From NCBI RefSeq assembly GCF_904849725.1, contig NC_058518.1:212610741-212674740 (forward strand): a DNA stretch of 64,000 nucleotides. Reading direction: 5' to 3'. The translations under genes and the position numbers were made by a program. The notes beneath the pieces are model-generated. The model saw only the letters and a list, made by a program, of their open reading frames with translations, did not search any database and was not told where the DNA came from. The DNA comes from Hordeum vulgare subsp. vulgare (lineage: Eukaryota > Streptophyta > Magnoliopsida > Poales > Poaceae). Shown here in pieces: positions 35,295-47,423 of the stretch. Positions within the stretch are counted from its first letter, which is position 1, and every line of letters starts with the position of its first letter.

Positions 35295-35619
35295 GCTGTG
35301 AGCGGAAGGATAGTATGGTAGTAGCCGTACATTCACAGTCCTGCGTGACTTGTGAAGTATGGTAGTAATGTGAAATGAATTCCGGAGGCCTAGATAAATA
35401 ATGTATAGGAAGCTTGTAAGCCTCTGATGAGTAGTTGCACAATTCCAGTAGTTTGCTCTTCGGTTAAGGGTGTACTGAACTATGTAAGGGTGTGTATGAA
35501 CCATGGTGTATATATAGCAGTTGCTTGTTACCATGCTATTCGGATATTCATTTCCGCATTCCGTGTGTTCAGTACATTCTTAATCCATAGCTAGTATTGA
35601 TATGATATTGGTCTAAGCT

Positions 35620-38600
35620 ATGAGTTTGTTTGTCAGGATGGTGTTCACCAGGTTGAACCGTGCCCCTACTCATGTGCAAGGTGAGGGTAGTCAAGCGTCG
35701 CAAGAAGACCTGCCTCACCCACCTTCTCTGGTGGAAGTGATGCTTGAGGCAGAAAGAAACAAAAGGGAGACCAACCAACTGCTAGAGCGTATTGAGCAGA
35801 ATACGGCTCGACAGCCTAGGAATGCTGCAGTGTCCCTCAATGACTTCGTGAAGCTGAATCCTCCAAAGTTTCATCATTCCGTCGATCCCCTCGACGCTGA
35901 TGACTGGCTGTGCAGCATCTCACGCAAGATTCGCTCTGCAAATGTGTCTGAGGCCGACAAGGTGACCTTCGCGACGTATTTCCTGGAGGGACCCGCCAAT
36001 CTGTGGTGGGAGAATTTTGAAGCTATGCGTCCCGCTGAACCAGTGGCCACATGGGCAGACTTCAGTGCAGCTTTTCGTCTGCACCATATTCCAGAGGGCC
36101 TGATGGACAGAAAGAGAGAGGAGTTATGTGCCTTCACTCAGGGCAAGTTGTCTGTGGATGCCTATAGCCGTGAGTTCGGTAACCTCGCCCGCTATGCAAC
36201 AGAGGAGGTGTCTACTGACGCCAAGAAGCAAGCAAGATTCCGTAAGGGTCTGAGCCCTGAGCTCCGTCGTGATCTGTGCCTCCATGAGTGTGCAAGCTTT
36301 CAAGCCCTAGTCAACAAGGCGATCAGTGCCGAGACTGGTCATACTGACTTCGAAGCCACAAGGAAGAACTCCCGTGACTTTGGCTCATCTTCTGGTTCCG
36401 TGTTTCCAAAACGCAGGCTGTGGGTTCCAAACAGTTCTCTGCCGCCAAGATACACTCCGAGGCCATCCTACGTGGCGCCTCAGACGAATCAGGCCAACCC
36501 TCCAGCAAAAGCTTATGGTGGTCCAGCTAGCAATGCTGCACCACGTGCCAACCAGGTGATATGCTACATGTGTGGAGAACCAGGGCATTACTCCCGTGAG
36601 TGTCCTCAGAATGTGGGTGCCAAGCAACCCGGAAAGTCCGTCGGGCAAGCCAAGTCGGGCAAAGCGTTCTACGTGAAGCCAACTCCTGCACGTGGCCGTG
36701 TGAACTATGTGTCAGCAGAAGAAGCTGTAGAGGATCCCGACGTCATGCTGGGTACGCTTCTTGTTAATCATCATCCAGCGTCCGTTCTCTTTGACACTGG
36801 GTCTTCTCATTCCTTCATTTCAGAAAGTTATGCACAGTTGCATAACATGTCTTTTTGTGATATGCCAATCCCATTGGTTGTCCAAACCCCTGGTAGTAAA
36901 TGGCAAACCTCTAGGATAACCTATGATAATGAAATTCTAGTAGACAGGCTAGTTTTTCTAGCCTCATTGATAGCATTGAAATCTTCGGATATTAATATCA
37001 TCTTGGGCATGGACTGGATGTCAGCTCACTATGCCAAGATTGATACTCACTCTAGAAATGTCCAGCTTACCCATCCCTCGGGTGAGATAGTAAATGTCTC
37101 TACTCGAGTTGCCAAATGCCAACTCTATTCCCTAAATGCCAACCCTCTTCCGGAACTTGAAGACATTCCGGTAGTCCGTGACTTCCCGGATGTTTTTCCA
37201 GAGGAACTACGAGGAATTCCACCTGACAGAGATGTAGAGTTTGTGATAGATCTTGTTCCAGGAACTGTTCCAATAGCCAGAAGACCTTATAAGATGGCAC
37301 CCCTAGAGCTAGCCGAACTTAAGAAGCAATTAGATGAGGCCTTGAGCAAGGGTTTCATTCGTCCTAGCTCTTATCCTTGGGCTTGTCCCGTCCTCTTCGT
37401 CAAGAAGAAAGACGGAACGGATCGGATGGTTGTAGATTACCGACCAGTTAATCTGGTCACCATTAAGAACAAGTATCCGCTCCCCAGGATCAATGACCTG
37501 TACGATCAGCTCGCTGGATCCTCAGTCTTCTCCAAAATGGATTTGAGGTTGGGATACCATCAAATCAAGATTAAGAACGAGGACATTCCAAAAACGGCTT
37601 TTGATACTCGTTATGGCCAATATGAGTACACCGTTATGTCCTTCGGTTTAACCAATGCCCCAGCCACCTTCTCTCGGCTGATGAATTCAATCTTTATGGA
37701 GTATTTGGATAAATTCGTCGTAGTATACCTCGATGATATTCTCATCTACTCAAAGAATGAACAAGAACATGCCGAGCATCTAAGGATGGTATTGATGAAA
37801 CTTCGAGAGCATCGCCTTTATGCCAAATTTTCAAAATGTGAATTCTGGTTACCAGAAGTGACCTATCTAGGCCACGTAATCTCTGGTAAGGGTATTGTTG
37901 TCAATCCCGAGAGAGTTCAAGCTGTCCTTGATTGGACTCAACCTGAATCGGTTAAGCAAGTTAGGAGTTTTCTTGGTCTAGCGAGCTATTGTCGCCGCTT
38001 CGTCGAGAATTTCTCCAAGGTTGCAAAGCCTCTAACTGAACTCCTCAAGAAGGATAAAAAGTTCGAGTGGACACCACAGCGTGAGCATAGTTTTCAGGAA
38101 CTGAAAAGACGCCTGACTTCCGCACCTGTGTTGCTACCACCAGATTTTTCTAAGGACTTTGTTATCTATTGCGATGCCTCGCGACAAGGATTAGGTTGCA
38201 TTCTCATGCAAGATCGTCATGTGATCGCATACGCATATCGACAGTTGCGTCCACATGAGGATAATTATCCCACACATGACCTTGAGCTTGCAGCTGTGGT
38301 CCATGCACTAAAAACCTGGCGACATTACCTTTTGGGTAATCGTTGCGAAATATTCACTGATCACCAAAGTCTGAAGTATATCTTCACCCAGCCGGATTTG
38401 AATCTCAGGCAAAGACGGTGGGTTGAGTTGATCTCGGATTATGACTTAGGGATAACTTACACCCCGGGGAAGGCCAATATTATGGCCGATGCACTAAGTC
38501 GTAAATCTTATTGTAACAATTTGATGCTACAACAAGGTCAACCACATCTCCATGAGGACTTTCGGAAGTTGAATCTTCATATTGTTCCTCAAGTATTCCT

Positions 38601-39948
38601 TTCTACCCTGGTGGCGAAGCGTACTCTTAAGGATCAAATTATAACTGGCCAAAAGAGTGACAAGGGTATATCACGGATCAAGGAGAATATTTTTAGCGGA
38701 AACACTAAAGAATTTTCCATGAATGATCAAGGTGTTGTGTTCTTCCAGAATCGTTTAGTGGTTCCTAAGAACCCACATCTAAGGCAGTTAATCCTTAAGG
38801 AGGCTCATGATTCTCCTCTCACCATTCATCCCGGTAGTGCTAAGATGTATCAGGACCTACGCCAGAGGTTCTGGTGGACTAGGATGAAGAGAGAAATTGC
38901 TGAGTTCGTTGCTAACTGCGACGTTTGTCGCCGAGTTAAGGCAGAACATCAAAGGCCTGCTCGCACCCTTCAACCTTTAGCTATTCCTGAATGGAAATGG
39001 GATAAAGTTAGCATGGATTTCATTATCGGATTTCCCAATACCAAGAAAGGAAATAATGCTATCTTTGTGGTCATTGACCGTCTTTCCAAAGTGGCTCAAT
39101 TTCTTCCTGTTCGTGAGAGTATAACAGCTAGCCAGCTAGCAGAGTTATATATCTCTCGAATAGTGACTCTTCATGGTGTTCCCCTGGAAATTAACTCGAA
39201 CCATGGAAGTATCTTTACTTCTCGCTTCTGGGAAAGTTTTCAGAATGCCATGGGGACTCACTTATCTTTTAGCACTGCTTTCCATCCTCAATCAAGTGGT
39301 CAAGTAGAAAGAGTGAATCAAATCCTAGAAGATATGCTCCGAGCTTGTGTTATTTCGTTCGGTATGAATTGGGAGAAGTGCCTTCCATTCGCTGAATTCG
39401 CTTATAACAATAGTTATCAATCAAGCTTGGGCAAAGCCCCTTTTGAAGTTCTCTATGGACGAAGATGTCGAACCCCTCTTAATTGGTCAGAAACCGGAGA
39501 GAGGCAACTCTTTGGCCCGGATATGATCCAGGATGCAGAAGAGCAGGTTCGCATTATTCGTGAAAAGTTGAAAACAGCCCAGTCTCGTCAAAAGAGCCAA
39601 TATGATCGTCATCATAAGGCTGTGACCTTTGAAGTTGCCGAGAAGGCTTACCTTCGGGTTACACCTTTGAAGGGTACCCATCGATTCGGTATCAAGGGCA
39701 AATTGGCTCCTCGTTACATTGGTCCTTTTCGCTTTCTTGCCAAACGAGGAGAAGTTGCCTACCAGTTGGAACTTCCTCCGCATCTTTCCAAGGTTCATGA
39801 TGTTTTCCACGTCTCGCAACTCAGGCGTTGCTTTTCGGATCCTATCCGTGAAGTGGACCACGAAACGCTTGATCTACAAGATAACCTTTCTTACCGAGAA
39901 TACCCCGTGCGTATTCTTGATCAAGCTGAGCGTACCACTCGACGTTGA
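35620..39948 (+). CDS. Chromovirus gag-pol polyprotein, 1442 residues, integrase inactive
   Basis: One open frame codes for all enzymes. Gag core: about residues 75-240 (LWWENF at 128). Zinc knuckle [14 protein letters not shown]: 315-328. Protease DTGSS: Asp 392. RT: about 554-740, with YLDD at 703-706. RNase H acidic residues: 852, 889, 914 and 957. Integrase zinc finger: His 1063, His 1070, Cys 1100, Cys 1103. The catalytic triad positions hold Asp 1133, Asn 1194 and Glu 1230. Spacing 35 before Glu shows that the Asn replaces the second catalytic Asp. The GPF motif is at 1368-1370. The frame ends at TGA 39946-39948, just where the chromodomain begins. The better start is Met 7 (35638), one base after a splice-acceptor-like TTTGTTTGTCAG. 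Everything up to integrase looks intact; DNA joining should not work. Confidence 0.95.
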   Translation: MSLFVRMVFTRLNRAPTHVQGEGSQASQEDLPHPPSLVEVMLEAERNKRETNQLLERIEQNTARQPRNAAVSLNDFVKLNPPKFHHSVDPLDADDWLCSISRKIRSANVSEADKVTFATYFLEGPANLWWENFEAMRPAEPVATWADFSAAFRLHHIPEGLMDRKREELCAFTQGKLSVDAYSREFGNLARYATEEVSTDAKKQARFRKGLSPELRRDLCLHECASFQALVNKAISAETGHTDFEATRKNSRDFGSSSGSVFPKRRLWVPNSSLPPRYTPRPSYVAPQTNQANPPAKAYGGPASNAAPRANQVICYMCGEPGHYSRECPQNVGAKQPGKSVGQAKSGKAFYVKPTPARGRVNYVSAEEAVEDPDVMLGTLLVNHHPASVLFDTGSSHSFISESYAQLHNMSFCDMPIPLVVQTPGSKWQTSRITYDNEILVDRLVFLASLIALKSSDINIILGMDWMSAHYAKIDTHSRNVQLTHPSGEIVNVSTRVAKCQLYSLNANPLPELEDIPVVRDFPDVFPEELRGIPPDRDVEFVIDLVPGTVPIARRPYKMAPLELAELKKQLDEALSKGFIRPSSYPWACPVLFVKKKDGTDRMVVDYRPVNLVTIKNKYPLPRINDLYDQLAGSSVFSKMDLRLGYHQIKIKNEDIPKTAFDTRYGQYEYTVMSFGLTNAPATFSRLMNSIFMEYLDKFVVVYLDDILIYSKNEQEHAEHLRMVLMKLREHRLYAKFSKCEFWLPEVTYLGHVISGKGIVVNPERVQAVLDWTQPESVKQVRSFLGLASYCRRFVENFSKVAKPLTELLKKDKKFEWTPQREHSFQELKRRLTSAPVLLPPDFSKDFVIYCDASRQGLGCILMQDRHVIAYAYRQLRPHEDNYPTHDLELAAVVHALKTWRHYLLGNRCEIFTDHQSLKYIFTQPDLNLRQRRWVELISDYDLGITYTPGKANIMADALSRKSYCNNLMLQQGQPHLHEDFRKLNLHIVPQVFLSTLVAKRTLKDQIITGQKSDKGISRIKENIFSGNTKEFSMNDQGVVFFQNRLVVPKNPHLRQLILKEAHDSPLTIHPGSAKMYQDLRQRFWWTRMKREIAEFVANCDVCRRVKAEHQRPARTLQPLAIPEWKWDKVSMDFIIGFPNTKKGNNAIFVVIDRLSKVAQFLPVRESITASQLAELYISRIVTLHGVPLEINSNHGSIFTSRFWESFQNAMGTHLSFSTAFHPQSSGQVERVNQILEDMLRACVISFGMNWEKCLPFAEFAYNNSYQSSLGKAPFEVLYGRRCRTPLNWSETGERQLFGPDMIQDAEEQVRIIREKLKTAQSRQKSQYDRHHKAVTFEVAEKAYLRVTPLKGTHRFGIKGKLAPRYIGPFRFLAKRGEVAYQLELPPHLSKVHDVFHVSQLRRCFSDPIREVDHETLDLQDNLSYREYPVRILDQAERTTRR

Positions 39949-40111
39949 AACCTCAAGTTTCTTAAAGTTCAATGGTCAAATCATTCTGAAAAGGAGGCAA
40001 CTTGGGAAAGAGAGGATTGTCTCCGACTTGAGTATCCTGCGTTATTCCCGACGACTTCTAAATCTCGGGACGAGATTCTTTTGAGTGGGGGTGAGTTGTC
40101 ACATCCCTAAC
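39949..40111 (+). pseudogene. Chromodomain remnant cut off by the gag-pol stop
   Basis: Directly after the TGA, in the same phase, the sequence reads LKFLKVQWSNHSEKEATWE and continues to a TAA at 40109-40111, 15 bp into the 3' LTR. It corresponds to the chromodomain of the pol fragment at 2845-3459. One nonsense change therefore separates it from the polyprotein. Confidence 0.85.
40083..40095 (+). promoter_or_regulatory. Polypurine tract of the 14.1 kb chromovirus
   Basis: GAGTGGGGGTGAG, nearly all purine, lies one base before the 3' LTR and is the expected plus-strand primer. Confidence 0.7.
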
Positions 40112-43100
40112 CCTTAAGCAAGATAGCATTGTGCTCATGTCTTCTTTGCATTTGCATCTAAGAAGTTTCAACAAAAACAACAAAGTGGCAAAGGAAAAAC
40201 TCAAAACCCTAGCCACCATTTCAATTAAAGGAAATCCCAAACTAGTTCAAAATCAATGAACCCAAAATGGCCTCAAGAAATGTTCAAACTTTCTGATAAA
40301 TCATGAAAGTAAATGAGCATTGGAGAAAAATATTTTCTTGACACTTTAAGCTTTTTGAAATGAATGCAAAAGCCACTGGTTTCAAATTTAAAATTTGAAA
40401 TCAGAAATTATAATTTTCCAAAAATGTTGAAAACCATGGAAATGAGTGGGGATATTATAACAAATATTTCAGGAGGTCTAAAATAGTTTTTACTTTTTGT
40501 TTTGGAGCTGAATTAATTAGCAAAACAATAATTAGCAAAACAGAAAAACAAAAACAGAGAAAATGGAAAAAAACTTACCTGTCGCCCAAGCCTGGCCCGG
40601 CCCATCTCCCCGCTCGTCCCCTCCCTCGTGCCAGTAGGCAGCAGGAGGTGGCCGCCGCCCCCTCTGGCGCGGCCACGCACCTGCGTGCCTGCCTGGCCGC
40701 CGCCTCGCGCTGGCGACGACGGGGATAAGCTCCCCAGAGCCTCCCCTATCCATTCCCCGCCTCGGTTCTCCTCCTCCTCCCGGATCTCCTCCTCCTCCTT
40801 GCTGCCGCCATTAGAGCCGAGCTCGAGCTCGAGCTGCCCGTGCCCCTGGCCATAGGATCCCCTCCCAGAGCACGCCATTAGCTCCGCCTCGTCGCCCTGG
40901 TCGTCTCTGCAGAAGCCGAAGCTTCCTCGAGCCCTGCAACGCCCGCAACGCCGTCGTCTTCCACCTCCGGCCGCCGGACCTCTCCCGTCGATTCGTCGCC
41001 CCCACGCCTTCCTCGAGCCGTCCAAGCTCTGCTCTGCACTCCCCGTGAGCATGCGGTCGTTTCCCCTAAGTTTCCCCCGTCGATCCCCTCCTCTAGCTCT
41101 AGTTTCACCGGAGCCCGACGAGGACCGCCGCTGCCGCTCATCGCCGGTAGCCCTCCGATGATCAGCTCGTCCTTCCGAGGGCACCAGCAGCTCCAGGACG
41201 ACGCGTAGATGCCGTAGCAACTAAGAACCGAGCGTAGATCCCTCTAATTCAAAGACCCCGATGTCGCCCGAGCTTCGGCCGCCACTCCGGCTCGTCGCCG
41301 ACGCCTCTTCCGGCGACCCTAGCCTCCACAGATGGTCCTGCCAGATCGGCCACTTCGCGAGCATGCTGTAGATGCCAACCGCGTGCGTTTTGGTGCTGTG
41401 CAGCGCCGTCTAGGTCGCCTCCGGCGAGCCCTCCGCCGCGGGTCTGGTCGCCGGCGACCACCCTCCGGTGGCCGTCGACGTGGCCGACCATTAGGGCGTA
41501 ATCGCCCTCCCCTCAGTCGCTGCCAAAGGGCCCCACGCCTGGTCAAACCCCAATTAGGAGCTGGTCAGCGCGGGATTAGCCCCAGAGAGGCTGACCAGTG
41601 GGGCCCCCCTGTCAGGTTTGACCTGAACAGGTCGGCTGACCTGCTGACGTCAGCCTGATGCAATAAATAGAATTTCCAGTTTAAAACTAATTCAGGAAAT
41701 TGCTAAAATTTGTAAAAATCATAGAAATTAATCTGTAACTCCAATGAAAATAATTTATATATGAAAAAGTATCAAAAAATTTCAAGGATTCTGATTATGC
41801 TACTTTCAACCATGTTTGAAAATGTTACAGAACCCTAAATTGTGAAATAAGGAATAATTCAATTCTTTTAATCACTTTACAAATGGAATTTGCAAAAATA
41901 TTCAAATTTCATTATATATGCATTGATCACACACTGCCTAATTACAAATCAGTATCATAACATGACATTTCATGCATGTTAACATCAAGTTGAACTGGGC
42001 ATCAGGTCGAATCAATTAAACCGGTATCCGAGAATACCCCGTTTGAATTGCTATTCGAATGTGATTCAAATCAACTCTAAACCTAATACATGTTGAAACT
42101 AATAACTTATCACCTTGCATTCTCATGCCATGCTCATGCATCATTTTGAGTGCATATGATTGTTATTGAATGTTGCCATTCATTTCGGTAGGCTCCGCAC
42201 CCCCGGATTCCACCGAATATCCGTCTGATGGATATCGTTCCTCCTCTGAGCAACAAGGCAAGCAACCCTTTTGATCATCCCGATAACTCCTATGTTCTTG
42301 CTCCTGCACCTATTTATTGCATTAGAATCAAATGCTTCAACTGCTTTTGCCACGATAGTTGGACCCACTTCCTTTGCATGACTTAACCTTGTCACAGTAA
42401 ATAGCCGAACCTTGCAACCTAGCATACCTGGTAGTTGCTTGAGCTATGATGTGCCTTATCCTGCTATGCATGCTATGCTTAGAGTTGTGTATGGTCTGTC
42501 ATCTAGGAGATGAACAGAAATGTGGAATGTGTTCGGTGAGCAAAGGTTGTGTGTTGAACTTGATTTGGTAAAGGTACCGGTGAAAGGCTATGTAGGAGTA
42601 CATGACGGGTTGTTTCATTGGGACCGTCCTTAGGAACTGAGTTCCGTGTATGTAATCCAAGACTAGATACTACCACATGCTGGGCCCTGAAATATGACCC
42701 TGCTCGGCCTATTAATCGCGTAGTACTCGGTCCAGGAGTTGCAAGTAGTTTCTGGTGTTTATAGTAATGCTGGAGGCCGTGCATGGTGCTGACCTGAGAG
42801 GTGGGCCGTGATGCGGTAGGCAGTGGCACGGTGTACCAAGTGGCACCCGGATGGTGGGCTTGGGAATAGCCGCGTCCGCGGATATGGACTACTTGGAGAC
42901 ATATGTTGTTCATAGATAACTTCAATGGCTACTCATAAAATTGTCAAGATAAGTGTGAGTGTCGTGGACGGCATTTCCGTATGGAGACGGAATGATTCCA
43001 CGATAGTGTATTGTTGTGGTTTTAGTGGACTCGTGTGCGAGAAATCAAGTTGTCAAAACTAATTTCAAAGTGCAAGTTGTCTAGCCACGAGTCAAATGCT

Positions 43101-44023
43101 GGCTTCCCGCATGAAACCCCACAATACCTTTTGATACCTTGCATAAGTAGTTAGTTCTCCTAAAGTCTTGCTGAGTACCTTCGTACTCATGTTTGCTTAA
43201 TAAATGTTGCAGAGGTTGCTAATGACCCTAACGGAAGGTTCTTCGTAGACATCGACGACGACGAGTAGCTGGTGTCCCAGCTACGATCTGGCCCTACGTC
43301 GGCTCTGTAGTATATTCAGGCCATGTGCCTTCTAGTTGCCCTGTCTGTACCCAGACAGTTTATAACTCTTCCACTGGCTTGTATTGTATGACTGCTATTA
43401 TGGGTCGTGAGACCCTTAATGTGTAATATTATGTGTGTGGCTCTTCCGAGCCTCTTAAATAAAGCTTGTATGTTTATGGTTATGTTGTGATGCCATCGAT
43501 GTATCTATACATATCGGTATGCCATGCGTACGTGTGTCTTACTTGGTATGTATGGGGTTCGAATACCTAGTCGTGAACTTTAGTAGCACTCCTTACAAGG
43601 AAAAGCCCCTTTGTGATCCAATGAGCCTTGGTAGTTCGCTACTGCTCCGGACACATTGGTTGACCGGCATGTGTCCTTCTTAGCTGCTGTGTCTGTCCCC
43701 TTTGGGGAAATGTCACGCGATGTAATGGAGTCCTTGTAGCTTGCTACGACTCGTCTACATTCGCCGATGACCGACACCTGCTTTGTTGGGTCATGTATGC
43801 CTGTCCTTGTGCGGTACTACCACTTTGGTTTATGACTAGACATGTCGATCCGGGTTCTTTGACATTGGATTGCTAGCGACACTATCGCATACGTGAGTCA
43901 AAAGACGCAAACGGTCCCGGCTAAGGTAAGGCTGCAGCCGTGGAGTTAACCGTGCGTGAGACCACAAAGGGATGCGATGTGTTACAGGCTAGATTCCTAT
44001 GGCTTAGGATCGGGGTTCCGACA
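40097..44023 (+). repeat. 3' LTR of the 14.1 kb chromovirus, with a 232-bp deletion
   Basis: Same ends as the 5' LTR. It lacks the bases matching 32695-32926 of the 5' LTR. The break occurs between two GAA triplets, and the joined sequence lies near 42867. It has 14 extra bases near 41131-41147 relative to the 5' LTR, in a repeated GCCGC context. Other differences are single substitutions. Confidence 0.95.
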
Positions 44024-45827
44024 GGCACACCTAGAGAGAGAGACATGCACTCACCGTGATTTTGTCGAGTTTCACTTATATCCTTTGGTTAGACAATTCA
44101 GCTCACATGTGCTTCACTTATATCTTTTGAGCTAGTTGATTTTGCTATATGTGCTCCACTTATATGTTTTAGAGCACGAAAGCGCGTGGCTTGGTAGTTG
44201 ATCTATGCTATGATAGTAGTATGAAAAGGGGTAGTTATCCAAAGGGATATGAAAACTCCCGCCTTCATGTGCATTGAATAGTTAGAGAAGTTTTATTCAT
44301 CTCATTTAGTTTTCAGTTGTGGTTGTCGTAATGTTGAAGTTATATTAGTAAGGTGTTGTGGATCTAGAAATACTTGTGTTGAAGTTAGCGATTCCCGTAG
44401 CATGCACACATGGTGAACCGCTATGTGATGAAGTTTGAGCATGATTAGTATATTGATTGTCATCCTTTGTGTGGTGGTCGGGATCGTGCGATGGTTTATA
44501 CCTACCGACCCTTCCCCTAGGAGTATGCATTGAATGCTTTGTTTCGATTACTACTAAAACTTTTGCAACAAGTATATGAGTTCTTCATGACTAATATTGA
44601 GTCCATGCTTTAGATGCACTTTCACCTTCCACCATCACTATCTTCTTTAATGCCGTGCAACTTTCGCCGGTGCACAAAACCCACCATTAGCCTCCCTCAA
44701 AACAGCCACCATACCTACCTACTATGGCTTTTTCAAAGCCATTTCGAGATATATTGCCATGCAACTACCACCATGACATGTGCCACCACTTCTACATTGC
44801 CATTGCATGATCATAAGATAGCTAGCATGATGTTCCCATTGATGTCTATGCCATGCTAGATCATTGTCACGGTACACTACCGAAGGCATTCCATATAGAG
44901 TCATCATTGCTCTAAGTTTTGAGTTGTAAGTGTGATGATCATCATTGATGGAGCATTGTCCCATGTGAGGAAATAAAATAGGCCAAAGATGCCCACCAAA
45001 AAAAGAGGCCAAAGAGCCCACCAAAAAATGAGAGAAAAAGAGAGAAGGGATAATGCTACCACCTTTCCACACTTGTGCATATTAAAGCACCATGATCTTC
45101 ATGATTGAGAGTCTCTCGTTTTGTCACCACCATATAGCTAGTGGGAAATTTTCGTTATATAACTTGGCTTGTATATTCCAATGATAGGCTTCCTCAAAAT
45201 TGCCTTATGTCTTCGTGAGCAAGAAAGTTGGATGCACACCCACTAGTTTTCTTTAAGAGCTTTCACATACTCTTAGCTCTAGTGCATCAATTGTATGGCA
45301 ATCCCAACTCATTCACGTTGATATCTATTGATGAGTATCTCCATAGCTCATTGATATGCCTAGTCAATGTGACCATCTTCTCCTTGTTTATCTTGCAACC
45401 TCCACCACACTCCACACCACTTATAGTGCTAAAACCATGGCTCACGCTCATGTATTGCGTGAGAGTTGAAAATCTTTGAGAAAGTAAAGGTGTGAAAACA
45501 ATTACTTGGCCAATACCGGGGTTGTGCATGATTTAAATTCGTTGTGCAAGGATGATAGAGCATAGCCAGACTATATGATTTTGTAGGGATAACTTTCTTT
45601 TGGCCTTGTTATTTTGAAAGTTCATGATTACCTTGATAGTTTGCTTGAAGTATTATTGTCTCCACGTCAATAGCAAACTATTTTTTTGAATCTAATGGAT
45701 CTGAACATTCACGTCACATAAGAGGAGTTACAAAGGACATCTATGCTAGGTAGCATGGAAGCATAAAAAATTCATTCTTTATCACTTCCCTACTCGAGGA
45801 CGAGCAGGAGTTAAGCTTGGGGATGCT
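44024..45827 (+). other. 3' noncoding region of Athila copy 2, right part
   Basis: It resumes the Athila sequence after the chromovirus (GGCAC, then GAGAGAGAGACATGCACTCA, as at 20676 in copy 1). It contains repeats around CTTCACTTATATCTTTTGAG (44060-44180), purine-rich runs near 44990-45055, and the tract TTAAGCTTGGGGATGCT directly before the 3' LTR. No gene is seen. Confidence 0.7.
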
Positions 45828-47423
45828 TGATACATCTGAAACGTATCTATAATTTTTTATGGTTTCACGCTGTTATCTTGTCAACTTTGGATGTTTTATA
45901 TACCTTTTATATCTTTTTTGGGACTAACTTATTAGTTCAGTGCCAAGTGCCAGTTCCTGTTTTTTCTGTGTTTTTGACTCTTTTTAGATCTGATTTTGGA
46001 ACGGAATAAAATCCCCGAAATAAATTTTTCCAGAACAAAAGAAGATCGGGGGACGTGAGGGCCAAGGCAGGGGGCCCACAAGGAGCCCACAAGCCCTGTT
46101 GCCGCGGCCAGGGTGGCTCGCGGCAACCAGGCTTGTGGCCTCCCTGGCGCTCCCCTGCCCTAGCTCTTTGGCCTATAAATTCCCTAAAATCGCAGAAAAA
46201 ATCAGGGCATCCACGAAAACACTTTTCCGCCGCCGCAAGCTTCCGTTTCCGCGAGATCTCATCTGGAGACCCTTCCCAGTGCCCTGCCGGAGGGGACTTT
46301 GCAGTTGGAGGGCTTCTACATCAACATCATCGCCTCTCCAATGACTCGTGAGTAGTCCACTTCATACCTACGGGTCCGTAGGTAGTAGCTAGATGGCTTC
46401 TTCTCTCTCTTGGATCTTCAATACAAAGTTCTCCATGATCTTCGTGGAGATCTATCTGATGTAATCCTCTTGGGCGGTGTGTTTGTCGAGATCCGATGAA
46501 TTGTGGGTTTGTGATCAGATTATCTATGAATTATATTTGAGTCTTTGTTGATTTCTTAGATGCATGATTTGATATCCTTGTAAGTCTCTCCGAGTCTTGG
46601 GTATTGTTTGGCCAACTAGATCTATGATTCTTGCAATGGGAGAAGTGCTTGGTTTTGGGTTCATACCGTGTGGTGACCTTTCCCGGTGACAGAAGGGGCA
46701 GCAAGGCACGCATCATGTTGTTGCTATCAAGGGTAACAAGATGGGCTTTCATCATAGATTTGAGATTGTTCATCTACATCATGTCATCTTGCTTAAGGCA
46801 TTACTCTGTTCTTTTGAACTTAATACACTAGATGCATGCTAGATAGCGGTCGACGTGTGGAGTAATAGTAGTAGATGCAGAAAGTATCGGTCTACTTGTT
46901 TTGGACATGACGCCTATAGACATAATCATTGCCATAGATAACGTCATGACTTTGCACGGTTCTATCAATTGCTCGACAGTAATTCATTCACCCACCGTCT
47001 ACTTGCTTTCATGAGAGAAGCCACTAGTGAACACTACGGCCCTCGGGTCTATTCACAACTATCGTTTCCACTTTCACTTTTACTTTGCTTTGTTTACTCT
47101 TTGCTTTCAGTTCTCACTTTGCAAACAATCTATAAGGGATTGACAACCCCTTCATAGCATTTGGTGCAAGCTCTTTGTGTTTGTGCAGGTACTTGTGACT
47201 TGAACTCTCCTCCTACTGGATTGATACCTTGGTTCTCAAACTGAGGGAAATACTTACCGCCGTTGTGCTACGTCACCCTTTCCTCTTCAAGGGAACACCA
47301 ACACTAGGCTCCAAGGCCGCGGGGAAATCCTTTGCATATTTGCCAAGGAAGTCCCTATAGGCGTAGCCATAGCAGCAGGATTCCTAGCGCCGTTGCCTAG
47401 GAAGGTCTGTTGTCGCAGTAGCA
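45828..47423 (+). repeat. 3' LTR, Athila copy 2
   Basis: This 1596-bp LTR begins TGATACATCTGAAACG and ends GTCGCAGTAGCA, followed by TTCCC. The primer-site-like copy near its end is mutated to TAGCGCCGTTGCC (47388-47400). Confidence 0.92.

Larger units (their letters stand above)
29938..44023 (+). mobile_element. Full-length 14.1 kb chromovirus with 4 kb LTRs
   Basis: This 14,086-bp Ty3/Gypsy element has LTRs at 29938-34082 (4145 bp) and 40097-44023 (3927 bp), flanked by a perfect target duplication GGCAC (29933-29937 and 44024-44028). The primer site is for initiator-Met tRNA. The internal part holds an upstream ORF (34521-35294), the gag-pol frame (35620-39948), a chromodomain remnant and a polypurine tract. 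By eye the LTR pair shows about 60 substitutions over about 3.9 kb (roughly 1.6 percent). At the grass rate often used, 1.3e-8 per site per year, that is about 0.6 million years. It probably belongs to the Tekay/Del side of chromoviruses, judged by long LTRs and chromodomain. It sits in the 3' noncoding part of the second Athila element. Confidence 0.95.
25121..47423 (+). mobile_element. Athila-lineage Gypsy element (copy 2), host of a 14.1 kb chromovirus
   Basis: LTRs lie at 25121-26727 and 45828-47423, flanked by a perfect 5-bp target duplication TTCCC (25116-25120 and 47424-47428). Without the chromovirus insertion (29938-44023) and its duplicated 5 bp the element is about 8.2 kb, matching copy 1. 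Like copy 1 it has only gag-protease and a long noncoding 3' part. Its LTR sequence is a different subtype (TGATACGTCTCAAACG). The 3' LTR has several small differences from the 5' LTR, including a loss of about 10-11 bases near 46007. It inserted in the gag/protease boundary of the split Tat element. Confidence 0.92.

Noticed and set aside
39946..39948. TGA considered as a programmed readthrough site for the chromodomain
   Set aside because: No readthrough context is evident and the related pol at 2845-3459 has no stop there; a simple nonsense change is more likely.
40513..41220. 235-codon minus-strand Gly/Arg-rich frame in the 3' LTR, with a shorter match at 30373-30894 in the 5' LTR
   Set aside because: It depends on G/C-rich composition; the 5' LTR copy is shortened by a 14-bp difference that breaks the frame. 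No domain or conserved codon pattern is visible.
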